DNA of 64,000 nt from Mesorhizobium sp. B4-1-3 (lineage in GTDB: Bacteria; Pseudomonadota; Alphaproteobacteria; Rhizobiales; Rhizobiaceae). The stretch covers positions 310,001 to 374,000 of the forward strand of contig NZ_VFTG01000004.1 in the NCBI RefSeq assembly GCF_006439355.1, written 5' to 3'. The notes beneath the pieces are model-generated. The model ran no database searches, was not told where the DNA came from, and was given only the letters and a program-made list of their open reading frames with translations. This document shows, in pieces, positions 1 through 10,254 of the stretch. Within the stretch, counting starts at the first letter, position 1. Every line of letters starts with the position of its first letter. The translations under genes were made by a program, and so were the position numbers.

Positions 1-280
1 CGCGCGCCGTCGTGGCGAAGACGAAGTTGAGATCGGCAACCGCGGAGGCGAGATCGTCAAACACCGTGGTGGCGTCGATGACATGGTCGGCACGGCTGGC
101 TGCCGCGCGCGCCTTCTCGCTCGGCCAGCCGTCGCGCGGATTGACAAGGCGCAGTTCCGACAGGCCGAAATTCGCCATGGCACGCGCGACCATGCCGATA
201 TTCTCGCCGAGCTGCGGCTCGACCAGGATGATCGCCGGTCCGGCGGAGGCTGTCTTGGCGGTATCTTCGGTGGCAGGCAT
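1..280 (-). CDS. trmJ: RNA methyltransferase TrmJ/TrmH-type (SpoU family), N-terminal part
   Basis: This is the first ~93 codons of a gene that runs off the left edge of the window. The translation from the ATG at 280 shows the SpoU/TrmH opening: a hydrophobic strand, then [20 protein letters not shown], then [11 protein letters not shown]. TrmJ-type enzymes make 2'-O-methyl nucleotides at position 32 of tRNA, or act on rRNA, using S-adenosylmethionine. The catalytic C-terminal knot is outside the window, so TrmJ cannot be separated from related SpoU proteins with certainty. It is divergent from icd, with about 205 bases between the two starts. Confidence 0.8.
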   Translation of the reverse strand, partial: MPATEDTAKTASAGPAIILVEPQLGENIGMVARAMANFGLSELRLVNPRDGWPSEKARAAASRADHVIDATTVFDDLASAVADLNFVFATTAR

Positions 281-485
281 GGTTATGGGTACCGTGGTTT
301 GCGGCGTTTCGGCGTCCCCTGCCACATCCAGCCCGGAAAATGAAGCATTCACAACAGCGGCACCGTCAGCCCCGGCCCGGATCGTGGTTTGCGCGCCCAA
401 AAAGCCTTTGATATACGCTCCGCATCCCCGGCCGAAACCATGCGGCAAGGCCGTTCAGACCCCCCAGCAACGAGGCATTCTTTCC

Positions 486-1697
486 ATGGCGAAGATCAAG
501 GTGGCGAACCCGGTCGTCGAACTCGACGGCGACGAGATGACCCGCATCATCTGGCAGTTCATCAAGGACAAGCTGATCCACCCCTATCTCGACCTGAAGC
601 TTGAATATTACGACCTCGGCATCGAGAACCGCGACGCCACCAACGACCAGGTGACGATCGACTCGGCCAACGCCATCAAGAAATGGGGCGTCGGCGTGAA
701 ATGCGCGACCATCACCCCCGACGAAGCGCGCGTCGAGGAATTCAAGCTGAAGAAGATGTGGAAGTCGCCCAACGGCACCATCCGCAACATCCTCGGCGGC
801 ACCATCTTCCGCGAGCCGATCATCATGAAGAACGTGCCGCGCCTGGTGCCGGGCTGGACCAAGCCGATCGTCGTCGGTCGTCATGCCTTCGGCGACCAGT
901 ACCGCGCCACCGACTTCCGCTTCCCCGGCAAGGGCAAGCTGACGATCAAGTTCGTCGGCGAGGACGGCCAGGTGATCGAGCATGACGTCTATGATGCTCC
1001 CGGCGCCGGCGTGGCCATGGCCATGTACAATCTCGACGAGTCGATCCGCGAGTTCGCCCGCGCGTCGCTGAACTACGGCCTGCTGCGCAACTTCCCGGTC
1101 TATCTGTCGACCAAGAACACCATCCTCAAGGCCTATGACGGCCGCTTCAAGGACATTTTCCAGGAGGTCTATGAGAAGGAATTCGAGGCCGAGTTCAAGG
1201 CAAGGAAACTCTGGTACGAGCACCGCCTGATCGACGACATGGTCGCTTCCAGCCTGAAGTGGTCGGGCGGCTATGTGTGGGCCTGCAAGAACTATGACGG
1301 CGACGTGCAGTCGGATACCGTGGCGCAAGGCTTCGGCTCGCTCGGCCTGATGACCTCGGTGCTGATGACGCCGGACGGCAAGACGGTGGAAGCGGAAGCC
1401 GCGCACGGCACCGTCACCCGCCATTATCGCCAGCACCAGAAGGGTGAGGAAACCTCGACAAATTCGATCGCCTCGATCTTCGCCTGGACGCGCGGCCTCG
1501 CCCATCGCGCCAAGCTCGACGACAATGCCGAACTGAAGCGCTTCGCCGAGACGCTGGAGAAGGTCTGCATCCAGACCGTCGAGAGCGGCTTCATGACCAA
1601 GGACCTGTCGCTGCTGATCGGTCCCGACCAGCCCTGGCTGTCGACCACCGGCTTCCTCGACAAGATCGACGAGAATTTGCAGAAGGCGATGGGGTAA
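486..1697 (+). CDS. icd: NADP-dependent isocitrate dehydrogenase
   Basis: This 403-residue cytosolic TCA-cycle enzyme oxidatively decarboxylates isocitrate to 2-oxoglutarate and yields NADPH. The opening [20 protein letters not shown] and the segments [31 protein letters not shown] and [15 protein letters not shown] are those of the monomer-fold, eukaryote-like homodimeric IDH found in alphaproteobacteria; length fits the family. The frame stays open far upstream, but homology begins at the ATG at 486, and upstream residues are not IDH-like. A strong hairpin terminator follows 20 bases after the stop, so icd appears to be monocistronic. Confidence 0.97.
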   Translation: MAKIKVANPVVELDGDEMTRIIWQFIKDKLIHPYLDLKLEYYDLGIENRDATNDQVTIDSANAIKKWGVGVKCATITPDEARVEEFKLKKMWKSPNGTIRNILGGTIFREPIIMKNVPRLVPGWTKPIVVGRHAFGDQYRATDFRFPGKGKLTIKFVGEDGQVIEHDVYDAPGAGVAMAMYNLDESIREFARASLNYGLLRNFPVYLSTKNTILKAYDGRFKDIFQEVYEKEFEAEFKARKLWYEHRLIDDMVASSLKWSGGYVWACKNYDGDVQSDTVAQGFGSLGLMTSVLMTPDGKTVEAEAAHGTVTRHYRQHQKGEETSTNSIASIFAWTRGLAHRAKLDDNAELKRFAETLEKVCIQTVESGFMTKDLSLLIGPDQPWLSTTGFLDKIDENLQKAMG

Positions 1698-1716
1698 TAC
1701 CGAACCCCGGTAACGT

Positions 1717-1748
1717 CGAAGGCTCCGAAAGGAGCCTTCGCTTTTTTA
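1717..1748 (+). terminator. Rho-independent terminator of icd
   Basis: A perfect 10-bp stem (1717-1726 with 1731-1740) closes a GAAA tetraloop and is followed by a run of six T. It lies 20 bases past the icd stop codon. Confidence 0.92.
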
Positions 1749-1777
1749 CGACGACGACGAGCAGAAGGAAGAGCTGA

Positions 1778-2415
1778 TTGACGGCCAAGCCAACTCTCTA
1801 CGGCGCCGACACAGCGTCTATGTGCGCATTGCGCGGATGGCGTTGCAGGAAAAGGGCGTCGACTACGAGCTCGTGCCGCTCGACATCTTCGCCGCCGAGG
1901 GCATTCCGGCCTGGTATCTGGAGCTTCACCCGTTCGGCCGCATCCCGGCCTTCGAGCATGACGGTTTTTGCCTGTTCGAGACCGGCGCCATCACACGCTA
2001 TGTCGACGAAGGCTTTCCCGGCCCGGCCTTACAGCCTACTGATCCGCACCTTCGGGCGCGGATGAGCCAGATCATCGGCATGCTCGGCGCCTATGGCTAC
2101 CGCGCCATGGTCTGGGACGTGGCGGTGGAGCGGCTCGAAACGACGCCGCCGGATGAAGCGTTGATCGCCAGCGGCCTCGCTCAGGCTGAGACAGTGCTGA
2201 AGGTTTTGACATCGCTGAAGGCGAAAGGACCTTGGCTGCTCGGCGAGCAACTGACGCTCGCCGACCTGCATGCGGCGCCGATCATCGCCTATTTCCTCAA
2301 GGTCGCGGAAGGGCGCGATCTGCTGGCGCGGTTTGTGGAAGTCTGGGATTGGTATGCGCGGATCGCTGATCGCACGAGCTTTGCGCGGACTGAAAAGGGC
2401 GCTTGGGCCGAGTGA
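1778..2415 (+). pseudogene. Glutathione S-transferase family gene with an apparent 1-base frameshift near its 5' end
   Basis: Codons from about 1813 to the TGA at 2413 encode a full GST: SVYVRIARMALQEKGVDYEL at the end of strand 1 and helix 1, HPFGRIPAFEHDG (cis-Pro region), ETGAITRYVDE, and a C-terminal helical domain with LGEQLTLADLHAAP. The expected first strand, TAKPTLYGAD, is read in a different frame starting at TTG 1778, which has GAAGGAAGAG just upstream. The two frames meet around 1808-1813, as if one base were missing. Initiation at GTG 1822 would drop the first beta strand and the glutathione-contacting loop. The gene is either truly broken or carries a sequencing error; the rest is intact, with no other stop. 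Confidence 0.75.
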
Positions 2416-2437
2416 ACTTCCTCAACGCCGGCGCCGC

Positions 2438-2612
2438 CCCTCATTGCCCTGCTGGGCATTTCTCCCCGTAAAACGGGGAGAAAGAGGCTGGCCGCAACGC
2501 CGGCCCGTTTCTGCGAGGCTGACTATTGGCGAATAGCCGCGATGACAGCCCCTTCCCCCGTTCAACGGGGAGAAGATGCCGGCAGGCAGATGAGGGGCAG
2601 CGCCAACCCTTG
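2438..2612. repeat. Rhizobial intergenic mosaic-type palindromic repeat
   Basis: The 229 bases between the GST stop and alaS hold no gene. They contain outward-facing copies of a CCCCTCAT...TTCTCCCCGT module and its inverted partner (ACGGGGAGAAG...GATGAGGGG), with inner arms TGGCGAATAG-like. Related modules recur near 11.2-11.4, 15.0 and 44.56 kb in this window. Such elements fold as long hairpins in RNA and may end transcription from both sides. Confidence 0.7.
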
Positions 2613-2644
2613 TAGGAACCGGCCTACGCGCCAAGCCGCCCGAC

Positions 2645-5314
2645 TTACGCCGCCTCGAGCGCCGCCTTCACCGCCGCGATCGCGTCGTTGGCCTTGGAGG
2701 CGTCGGGACCGCCGGCTTGCGCCATGTCGGGCCGGCCGCCGCCGCCCTGTCCGCCAAGCGCGGCGGACGCGACGCGGACCAGATCCACGGCGCTGAAGCG
2801 GCCAGTCAGGTCGTCGGTGACGCCGACGACGACGCTCGCTTTGTTGTCCTCGCCCGCGCCGACAAAGACCACCACGCCCGAGCCGAGCGTCTTCTTGCCG
2901 GCATCCGCCAGTGGCTTCAGGTCCTTCGGCGCCACGCCGCTGACCGCCTTGCCGAGGAAGCCGACGCCTGCGACCGTCTCATTCGCGGCCGGGGCATCGG
3001 CAACGGCAGAACCGCTGCCCAACGCCAGCTTCTTGCGCGCCTCGGTAAGCTCCTTCTCGAGCTTCTTGCGCTCCTCAAGCAATGTCTCGACGCGAGCCGG
3101 CACATCGGCTGGCGAGATCTTCAACGTCGCCGCCGCGGCCTTCAGCCGCCTGTCCTGCTCGTCGAGATGCTTGCGTGCCGCTTCGCCGGTCAGCGCCTCG
3201 ATGCGGCGCACGCCGGCCGCCACCGCGCTGTCCGATAGGATGCGCACCAACCCGATATCGCCGGTCGACCTCACATGCGTGCCGCCGCAGAGCTCGACCG
3301 AGTAAGGACGGTTGGTCTTGGCGCCATGCAGGCCGGTGCCCATCGACACGACGCGCACCTCGTCGCCGTATTTCTCGCCGAACAGCGCCATCGCGCCCTC
3401 GGCAATGGCGTCGTCGACCGACATCAGCCGCGTCGTCACCGGGCTGTTCTGCACGACGATCTCGTTCGCCATGCGTTCGACCTCCTCGAGCTCGTTGGCC
3501 GAGATCGGCTTGTTGTGCGAAATGTCGAAGCGCAGGCGGTCGGGCGCGACCAGCGAGCCCTTCTGCGCGACATGGGTGCCCAGCACCTCGCGCAGCGCCT
3601 CGTGGATGAGATGCGTGGCGGAATGGTTGGCGCGCAGCTTCGAGCGGCGGGCATGATCGACCTTGAGCTCGACCGCCGCGCCCGTCCTGACCGTGCCTTT
3701 GGCAACCTTGCCCAGATGCACGAACAGGCCGTCGGCCTTCTTCTGCGTATCGGAAACCTCGATCGAGAAGCCCTCGCCGGAGATGACCCCGGTGTCACCC
3801 ATCTGGCCGCCGGATTCGCCATAGAACGGCGTCTGGTTGACGACCACGGCGACCGCGTCGCCCTGGCTTGCGCTGTCGATCGTCTTGCCATCCTTGACCA
3901 GCGCCTGGACGATACCTTCGGCAGCTTCAGTCTCGTAGCCGAGGAACTCGGTCGCGCCGGTCTTTTCGCGCACCGAGAACCACACCGTCTCGGTCGCGGA
4001 TTCGCCCGAGCCCGCCCAATGCGCGCGCGCCTCGGCCTTCTGCCGCTCCATCGCGTCGGTGAAGCCGGCGATATCGACCGAGATGCTGCGCTGGCGCAGC
4101 GCGTCCTGCGTCAGGTCGAGCGGGAAACCATAGGTGTCGTAGAGCTTGAAGGCCGTCTCGCCGTCCAGCATGTCGCCGGCTTTGAGCGTCTCGGTCGCGT
4201 CCGAAAGCAGGCCGAGGCCACGCACCAGCGTCTTGCGGAAACGTGTTTCCTCGAGCTTCAGCGTCTCGGTGATCAGCGCCTCGCCGCGCACCAGCTCGGG
4301 ATAGGCCTGGCCCATCTCGCGCACCAGCGCCGGCACCAACTGCCACATCAGCGGCTCCTTCGCCCCGAGCAGCTGCGCGTGGCGCATGGCGCGGCGCATG
4401 ATGCGGCGCAGCACATAGCCGCGCCCCTCATTGGAGGGTAGCACGCCGTCGGCCACCAGGAAGGAGGACGAGCGCAGATGATCGGCGATGACGCGGTAAG
4501 ATGCCACGTTCTCCGTATTTGGCCCCTGACCGAGCGCCGAGGACGCGGCATCGATCAGATGCTTGAACAGGTCGGTCTCGAAGACGCTCTCGACGCCCTG
4601 CAGGATGGAGGCCATGCGCTCCAAGCCCATGCCCGTGTCGATCGAGGGACGCGGCAGGTCGATGCGCTCTTCCTTCGTCACCTGCTCATACTGCATGAAC
4701 ACCAGGTTCCAGAATTCCAGGAACCGGTCGCCGTCCTCTTCCGGGCTGCCGGGCGGTCCGCCCCAGATGTGCTCGCCGCGGTCGATGAAGATCTCCGAAC
4801 ACGGGCCGCACGGACCGGTGTCGCCCATCGCCCAGAAATTGTCCGAGGTAGGAATCCGGATGATGCGGTCGTCGGAAAAACCGGCGATCTTCTTCCAATA
4901 GCCAGCTGCCTCATCATCGGTGTGATAGACGGTGACGAGCAGCCTGTCCTTCTTCAGGCCAAAACCCTTGGTGATCAGATTCCAGGCAAGCTCGATCGCG
5001 CGCTCCTTGAAATAGTCGCCGAACGAGAAATTGCCCAGCATCTCGAAGAAGGTGAGATGGCGCGCGGTGTAGCCGACATTGTCGAGGTCGTTATGCTTGC
5101 CGCCGGCGCGCACGCTCTTCTGCGCGGTCGCGGCACGTGAATAGGAGCGCTTCTCCAGGCCGGTGAAGACGTTCTTGAACTGCACCATGCCGGCGTTGGT
5201 GAACATCAGCGTCGGATCGTTGCGCGGCACCAGCGGGCTGGAGGCGACGATCTCGTGGCCCTCCTTGCGGAAGTAGTCGAGGAATGTCGACCGGATGTCG
5301 TTCACGCCACTCAT
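2645..5314 (-). CDS. alaS: Alanyl-tRNA synthetase
   Basis: This 889-residue class II synthetase charges tRNA-Ala. The N-terminal catalytic domain begins [20 protein letters not shown] and shows motif 2-like [13 protein letters not shown] and [13 protein letters not shown]. The editing domain carries the zinc-binding HSATH (near residue 570) and CGGTH sites, and the C-terminal DHHA1-like domain contains [16 protein letters not shown], the usual C-Ala ending. The ATG at 5314 is used because residues upstream in the open frame are not conserved. recA lies upstream on the same strand, the usual neighbour order in rhizobia. Confidence 0.97.
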   Translation of the reverse strand: MSGVNDIRSTFLDYFRKEGHEIVASSPLVPRNDPTLMFTNAGMVQFKNVFTGLEKRSYSRAATAQKSVRAGGKHNDLDNVGYTARHLTFFEMLGNFSFGDYFKERAIELAWNLITKGFGLKKDRLLVTVYHTDDEAAGYWKKIAGFSDDRIIRIPTSDNFWAMGDTGPCGPCSEIFIDRGEHIWGGPPGSPEEDGDRFLEFWNLVFMQYEQVTKEERIDLPRPSIDTGMGLERMASILQGVESVFETDLFKHLIDAASSALGQGPNTENVASYRVIADHLRSSSFLVADGVLPSNEGRGYVLRRIMRRAMRHAQLLGAKEPLMWQLVPALVREMGQAYPELVRGEALITETLKLEETRFRKTLVRGLGLLSDATETLKAGDMLDGETAFKLYDTYGFPLDLTQDALRQRSISVDIAGFTDAMERQKAEARAHWAGSGESATETVWFSVREKTGATEFLGYETEAAEGIVQALVKDGKTIDSASQGDAVAVVVNQTPFYGESGGQMGDTGVISGEGFSIEVSDTQKKADGLFVHLGKVAKGTVRTGAAVELKVDHARRSKLRANHSATHLIHEALREVLGTHVAQKGSLVAPDRLRFDISHNKPISANELEEVERMANEIVVQNSPVTTRLMSVDDAIAEGAMALFGEKYGDEVRVVSMGTGLHGAKTNRPYSVELCGGTHVRSTGDIGLVRILSDSAVAAGVRRIEALTGEAARKHLDEQDRRLKAAAATLKISPADVPARVETLLEERKKLEKELTEARKKLALGSGSAVADAPAANETVAGVGFLGKAVSGVAPKDLKPLADAGKKTLGSGVVVFVGAGEDNKASVVVGVTDDLTGRFSAVDLVRVASAALGGQGGGGRPDMAQAGGPDASKANDAIAAVKAALEAA

Positions 5315-5443
5315 TGCACACTGCCTTTTTCGCAAGAACCGCCGGCCCGGCCGGCGGCAAATGGGCTTTGGTATTTCAGAAGATAGATGGGCCTTTTAGC
5401 GATAGCTCTTCAGCCTGTCCAGAAACACGGAGTTAGGCCACTA

Positions 5444-5549
5444 ATGCATGTCGCCCAAAAGTGCGCAGCGGTTTTGGGAGAACGACATGCATCAAAACAA
5501 AGACTTAAAGCGCGTCGCCTGAATCCCTTTCAGCGCGACACGCTTTAAA
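5444..5549. repeat. Double-palindrome intergenic repeat, family A, copy 1
   Basis: The element starts ATGCATGTCG and this arm recurs inverted as CGACATGCAT about 35 bases later; a second palindrome follows (AAAGCGCGTCG with its inverted partner ending CGCTTT). A nearly identical copy is at 52746-52850. It lies in the alaS-recA gap (5315-5753), which otherwise holds only a recA terminator. Confidence 0.85.
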
Positions 5550-5579
5550 CGATCCGCCGGCCGCTCGACGCTACCCCGA

Positions 5580-5614
5580 AACGCAAAAACCGCCGGCGCG
5601 AGGGCCGGCGGTTC
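5580..5614 (-). terminator. Rho-independent terminator downstream of recA
   Basis: A perfect 10-bp stem (5588-5597 with 5604-5613) is followed on the minus strand by a short T run. It lies about 140 bases past the recA stop. A second, smaller CCGGC/GCCGG hairpin lies closer to recA near 5685. Confidence 0.75.
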
Positions 5615-5753
5615 GGGTACGCAGTACTCAAGAACTCGATTACATAAGCATAATGCAATAAACCAGGATTGTGGCCGAACTCCGGCTAAGCCGGCGAATT
5701 GCTTTCGCTCAATCCCGAACAGGAAATCGCTGCGCGACCTTCCTGGGCCGGCC

Positions 5754-6851
<1,098 letters not shown>

Positions 6852-6909
6852 GATACATCACCCCTTGGTCGTCAATGAAGGCCGGACAATCCGTGATCCC
6901 TGCCGATTT

Positions 6910-6924
6910 GTACCTTTTTTGTTC
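6910..6924 (-). promoter_or_regulatory. Candidate LexA (SOS) box of recA
   Basis: On the plus strand the sequence reads GTAC-N7-GTTC, one base from the alphaproteobacterial SOS consensus GTTC-N7-GTTC. It lies 59-73 bases ahead of the recA start, a normal operator position. The match is by eye only. A weaker GTTC-N7-GTCT sequence is at 6976-6990. Confidence 0.55.
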
Positions 6925-7053
6925 TCAGTTGGCAAGAGGAAACAAATATCTGAAAAACAACCGCTATCTGGATTTGTTCTATTTTTGTCTCACCAGGGGT
7001 AGTGCGGATGTATCCCCTTGAAACATGTAGCATGAAGTGCTATATGTTGTCGC

Positions 7054-7941
7054 ATGAGCAAGGCCCCGAAACTCGAAACCCTCAAATCGTTCCTCGAACG
7101 CTTCCCCACGGATGATTCGTGCCTCGACCATCTGATGCAGACGCGTTACGGCAAGCGGCACACCTGCGCTAAGTGTGACAGGGAAGCGAACTTCCATCGT
7201 GTGAAGTCCCGTCGCTGCTACGAATGCGATTTCTGCGGCTATCAGGTCTACCCGACCGCTGGCACGCCGTTCGAAGCCACGCGCACTTCCTTGCGCGATT
7301 GGTTCACGGTCATGTTCCTGTTCTGCACGTCGCGCAACGGCGTGTCGGCCAAGGAAGTCCAGCGCACTATCGGCGTGACCTACAAGACCGCTTGGCGCAT
7401 GTGCAACCTGATCCGCCAATACATGGGCTATGTCGATGGTGACGCGCCGCTTGGCGGTCGCGACGGCGGCATCGTTGAAGCCGACAAGATGTTCTATGGC
7501 GGCAAGGACAAGCAAGGCGAGGACGACAAGACGGTCGTATTCGGTGCTATCGAGCGTGGCGGCGAGGTCGTGACGACCATCTTGCCGGGTCGCGGCCGGA
7601 AATACGTTCTGCCGGCAATCTTCAAGTGGGTTAAGGACGGTTCGCGCATCGCAACGGATGAGGCTGGCGCGTTCCGTGAATTGTCAGAGCTTGGCTATCT
7701 GCACGGCACCGTGAACCATAGCGCGGGCGAGTATGTGAACGGCGCGGTTCACACGAACAACATCGAAGCTTTCTGGTCGCACGTTAAGCGTTCGATGCGC
7801 GGGACTTATGTTTCCGTTTCGAGGAAGTGGCTCCAGACTTACCTTTGGGAGTTCGAGTTCCGCCAGAACCTGCGGAAGAACCCTCATCTGATGCTGGACG
7901 CGCTTTTGCTTTCTTTCCCACGCCCAAGGGCGGACGTTTAG
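7054..7941 (+). CDS. IS1595 family transposase
   Basis: This 295-residue protein has an N-terminal zinc ribbon with CAKC and CDFC pairs (about residues 35-65), a helix-turn-helix-like stretch (NGVSAKEVQRTIGVTYKTAW), and a DDE/N-type catalytic domain. Candidate acidic positions are in IVEADKMFYGGK and ATDEAGAF, and the conserved NNIEAFWSHVKRSMRGTY closes the core, a hallmark of IS1595/IS1016-like transposases. The ATG at 7054 lies 48 bases inside the left end. The 3' part overlaps, on the opposite strand, a short ORF at 7784-7990. The reading frame is uninterrupted. Confidence 0.93.
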   Translation: MSKAPKLETLKSFLERFPTDDSCLDHLMQTRYGKRHTCAKCDREANFHRVKSRRCYECDFCGYQVYPTAGTPFEATRTSLRDWFTVMFLFCTSRNGVSAKEVQRTIGVTYKTAWRMCNLIRQYMGYVDGDAPLGGRDGGIVEADKMFYGGKDKQGEDDKTVVFGAIERGGEVVTTILPGRGRKYVLPAIFKWVKDGSRIATDEAGAFRELSELGYLHGTVNHSAGEYVNGAVHTNNIEAFWSHVKRSMRGTYVSVSRKWLQTYLWEFEFRQNLRKNPHLMLDALLLSFPRPRADV

Positions 7942-7990
7942 CCATAGCTTCGAGCAACCGCTCGAAGCGTGCGCTTTCGTCATTCATCAT
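7784..7990 (-). CDS. Small basic/Ser-rich hypothetical protein, coupled to the IS cargo gene
   Basis: This 68-residue ORF starts at an ATG (7990) inside the last codons of the cargo gene, overlapping its stop by 11 bases, an arrangement typical of translational coupling. It reads MMNDESARFERLLEAMAKRP, then a Lys/Arg- and Ser-rich tail with no fold I recognise. Its 3' half is antisense to the end of the transposase gene. The F-E-R-L-L-E-A-M opening recalls short proteins I associate with similar IS elements in alphaproteobacteria, but that is recollection, not a search result. It could be a chance ORF. Confidence 0.4.
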   Translation of the reverse strand: MMNDESARFERLLEAMAKRPPLGVGKKAKARPASDEGSSAGSGGTRTPKGKSGATSSKRKHKSRASNA

Positions 7991-8885
7991 GGATTCGGAC
8001 AAGATGGATCTCTGATGGTTCGAAGTCGAGGCCGACGCGTTTCGACACTAGCACTATGTCACCCTTAACGCGATCCCGACCCCAAAGTTGCTCTGGCGTC
8101 GCAGCGTCCATAAGTTTCATCCTTAGCCGTTTGTCGTGAAGGCCAACGGGAACCGCTGCCCAGCCCGATGCTTCGCGGTCTTTGTCCTGAGCATGGATTT
8201 CAAGCGTCACGTCGTCATGGTGCCGCGACTTTTCAGTTTGGGCGGCATCTTGATATGCATAGTCCATGGGAGCGTCGGCAACGGTGCTGCTATCGATGGT
8301 CGTGTCGTTTACCAGGATCGGGGCATTTGCCTGTTTCTTGCTGGGCATAAAGAACTTCACGGCGCTGTCGCCAAGCTGCTTTATCCGCGATTTGACACCA
8401 TAGCGCTTGTCGAGGAACGCCTTTACGTCCTTTTCAGACCTGCCGGAGCGCTGGGCTAAATCCTTGATAAGCGCTCTCTTGAAAAGTTGCGTTGGTGTGT
8501 CGTGCACCTTACCCAGCACGAGTTTCTGGACGAAATCCGCGCCATAGACGATAGCAACCAACGCCAAGATGACGAGTAGTGTGTCGGCATTGGCCGGAAC
8601 CTGATATCCAGTTTGGTCGTGTATCAACTGTGGAAGCTCCTGCCGCAGTTCATCCTGAAACAGGGCAAAGAGCCCAACGGCCAAAATTTCCTTCAGGCTC
8701 CCGGTTGAGATTTGCTGAACGCGAACGTCCACCTTTAGAACGGTCAATCCCGGAACGAAGTTTTCGAGGTTCTTTCCGGCTTCCTCCAAGACCCGTTGGA
8801 GTGCGAGCAAACTGTTTATTATTTCCGGGATCGGAACGGACGCCGCCGTTTGATATTCGACCTTGAACGGTATTTGAATTTCCAT
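7980..8885 (-). CDS. Hypothetical cargo protein of the IS1595-family element
   Basis: This 301-residue protein is not recognised. Translation from the ATG at 8885 (MEIQIPFKVEYQ) avoids seven unconvincing upstream codons; GGGG lies just upstream. The first ~90 residues look like an alpha/beta domain with LTVLKVDVRVQQISTGSLKE. One hydrophobic segment (TLLVILALVAIVYGADFVQ, about residues 104-122) could be a membrane helix. A charged, probably flexible middle follows, then a mixed C-terminal domain (GWAAVPVGLHDKRLRMKL). It lies wholly inside the element, convergent to the transposase, so it moves with it. Base composition looks less GC-rich than the chromosomal genes around it. Function unknown. 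Confidence 0.75.
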   Translation of the reverse strand: MEIQIPFKVEYQTAASVPIPEIINSLLALQRVLEEAGKNLENFVPGLTVLKVDVRVQQISTGSLKEILAVGLFALFQDELRQELPQLIHDQTGYQVPANADTLLVILALVAIVYGADFVQKLVLGKVHDTPTQLFKRALIKDLAQRSGRSEKDVKAFLDKRYGVKSRIKQLGDSAVKFFMPSKKQANAPILVNDTTIDSSTVADAPMDYAYQDAAQTEKSRHHDDVTLEIHAQDKDREASGWAAVPVGLHDKRLRMKLMDAATPEQLWGRDRVKGDIVLVSKRVGLDFEPSEIHLVRIHDE

Positions 8886-9132
8886 CTGATCCCCCCAACG
8901 CAACAATAGCGTATAGGATCAGACCTTCACTCGGATGTGGAGTCTGATTCGAGAGGGGATCGTCTGCGGACTCGGTCATCGCCGAGAAGTATGTCACATC
9001 TCGCTATTTCGATTCACATGTTCGAAGGGGATACATCCGGGGTAGTGCAAAACCAGAACCACTGGTCCAGAAGAGATTTCTATGTCCGGCCGTCCGAATC
9101 GCGACCCGGTTACGGGTGACCCGGGGACATCC

Positions 9133-9236
9133 AGAGCAATTCCAGGAAAAGTGCATAGCGGTTTTCCGTCCGGAATTGCGCAAGAAAAAAGATTTAGAGC
9201 GGTTCAGCGATTCCGTGAAGCTCTGAACCGCTCTAG
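9133..9236. repeat. Double-palindrome intergenic repeat, family B, copy 1
   Basis: The first palindrome pairs GCAATTCC with GGAATTGC around an AGCGGTTTTCCGTCC core. The second pairs AGAGCGGTTCAG with CTGAACCGCTCT. A full relative is at 42392-42496 and partial ones at 12311-12370 and 47114-47137. It fills most of the gap between the IS right end and psuK. Confidence 0.85.
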
Positions 9237-9276
9237 TGTGCGCAGCCGCACGATCAACGGAAGTCACCGGTCTCAA

Positions 9277-10215
9277 ATGCCAACATCCCCAAGAATCCTG
9301 GCGCTGGGCGGCGCCCATATCGACCGGCGCGGCCAGGTCTCGGGCATTTATGTGCCCGCTGCCTCCAACCCCGGCATGATGCGCGAGGATGTCGGCGGCG
9401 TCGTTTTCAACGCGCTGCGCAGTGTGGTGAAGCGCGGCGTGTCGGCCTCGCTGATATCCGTGCGCGGCGGCGACGCGGCGGCGGACGCGGTCGCCTCGGC
9501 GATCGACAACGCCGGCATAGCGGACCTCTCGGTCGTGTTCCTCGACCGCACGACCCCGAGCTATACGGCGCTGATCGACGCCGAGGGCGAATTGATTGTC
9601 GGACTGGCCGACATGGCGCTCTATGACCTCGCCTTTCCCAAGCAGATAATGCGTTCCAAGGTGCGCGAGGCGATCGCCGCCGCCGACGCGATCCTGTGCG
9701 ACGCCAACCTGCCGACGGGGGCGCTGGAGCGCCTGATGGCGTTGGCCGGCGGCAGGCCGGTCTTCGCCATCGCCGTCTCGCCGGCCAAGGTCGTCCGGCT
9801 GGCGCCGCTGCTCGACAAGCTGTCGCTGCTTTTCATGAACCGCCGCGAAGCCGCTGCGCTGGTCGGCACCGAACTGTGGGGCAAGCCCCTTGTCGACGCG
9901 CTCAGGCGGGTTGGCCTGAATTCCGGCGTGGTTACAGCGGGCAGCGCCCCGGTGCTGGGCTTCGACGGCGCCGGCATCTTTGAAATCGACCCGCCCACGC
10001 CGCGCCAGGTCGCCGACGTGACCGGCGCCGGTGACGCCTTGACCGGCGCGACGGTCGCTGCCCTGCTGCGCGGCCTGCCGCTGCACGCCGCGCTGCGCGA
10101 GGGCATTGCGGCGGCAATGCTAGCCATAGAGAGCCCCGAAGCCGTGCCATCCTTCACGAGCGCCGACTTCGCCCAGGCGCTTGCCCTTGTGCCGGAGGCA
10201 CGGGAGATGGCATAG
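9277..10215 (+). CDS. psuK: PfkB-family pseudouridine kinase
   Basis: This 312-residue cytosolic carbohydrate kinase shows the ribokinase fold. An N-terminal LALGGAHIDRRGQVSG strand and glycine region are followed by NPGMMREDVGGVVFNAL (substrate and dimer lid), and the C-terminal catalytic motif DVTGAGDALTGA holds the general-base Asp. It is assigned as pseudouridine kinase because the next gene, 39 bases on, is psuG, and the pair degrades pseudouridine from RNA turnover. The ATG at 9277 begins where family similarity starts; the open frame continues upstream into repeat DNA. Confidence 0.88.
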   Translation: MPTSPRILALGGAHIDRRGQVSGIYVPAASNPGMMREDVGGVVFNALRSVVKRGVSASLISVRGGDAAADAVASAIDNAGIADLSVVFLDRTTPSYTALIDAEGELIVGLADMALYDLAFPKQIMRSKVREAIAAADAILCDANLPTGALERLMALAGGRPVFAIAVSPAKVVRLAPLLDKLSLLFMNRREAAALVGTELWGKPLVDALRRVGLNSGVVTAGSAPVLGFDGAGIFEIDPPTPRQVADVTGAGDALTGATVAALLRGLPLHAALREGIAAAMLAIESPEAVPSFTSADFAQALALVPEAREMA

Positions 10216-10254
10216 GGCCACCCACCATCCACTTCCTCCTTGTCGGAGACAGCC

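Larger units (their letters stand above)
7006..9038. mobile_element. IS1595-family insertion sequence carrying cargo genes
   Basis: The 2033-bp element is bounded by imperfect 23-bp terminal inverted repeats beginning GGATGTATCCCCTT (21 of 23 match). The same 10 bases, GGGGTAGTGC, directly flank it on both sides (6996-7005 and 9039-9048), which is evidence for transposition; IS1595 elements usually duplicate 8 bp, so the exact boundary may be off by two. Inside are a plus-strand transposase and, convergent to it, a 301-residue cargo gene with a short coupled ORF. Transposase and ends look intact, so the element may be active. It sits in the recA-psuK gap and disrupts no gene. Confidence 0.9.

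Noticed and set aside
12..485. N-terminal extension of icd to base 12
   Set aside because: The extension covers the opposite-strand trmJ gene and shows no IDH similarity; IDH begins at 486.
366..1505. Long minus-strand open frame (379 codons) across icd
   Set aside because: It is antisense to a clearly conserved enzyme; its residues are the rare-composition Arg/Ala/Val-rich kind that high-GC antisense frames give.
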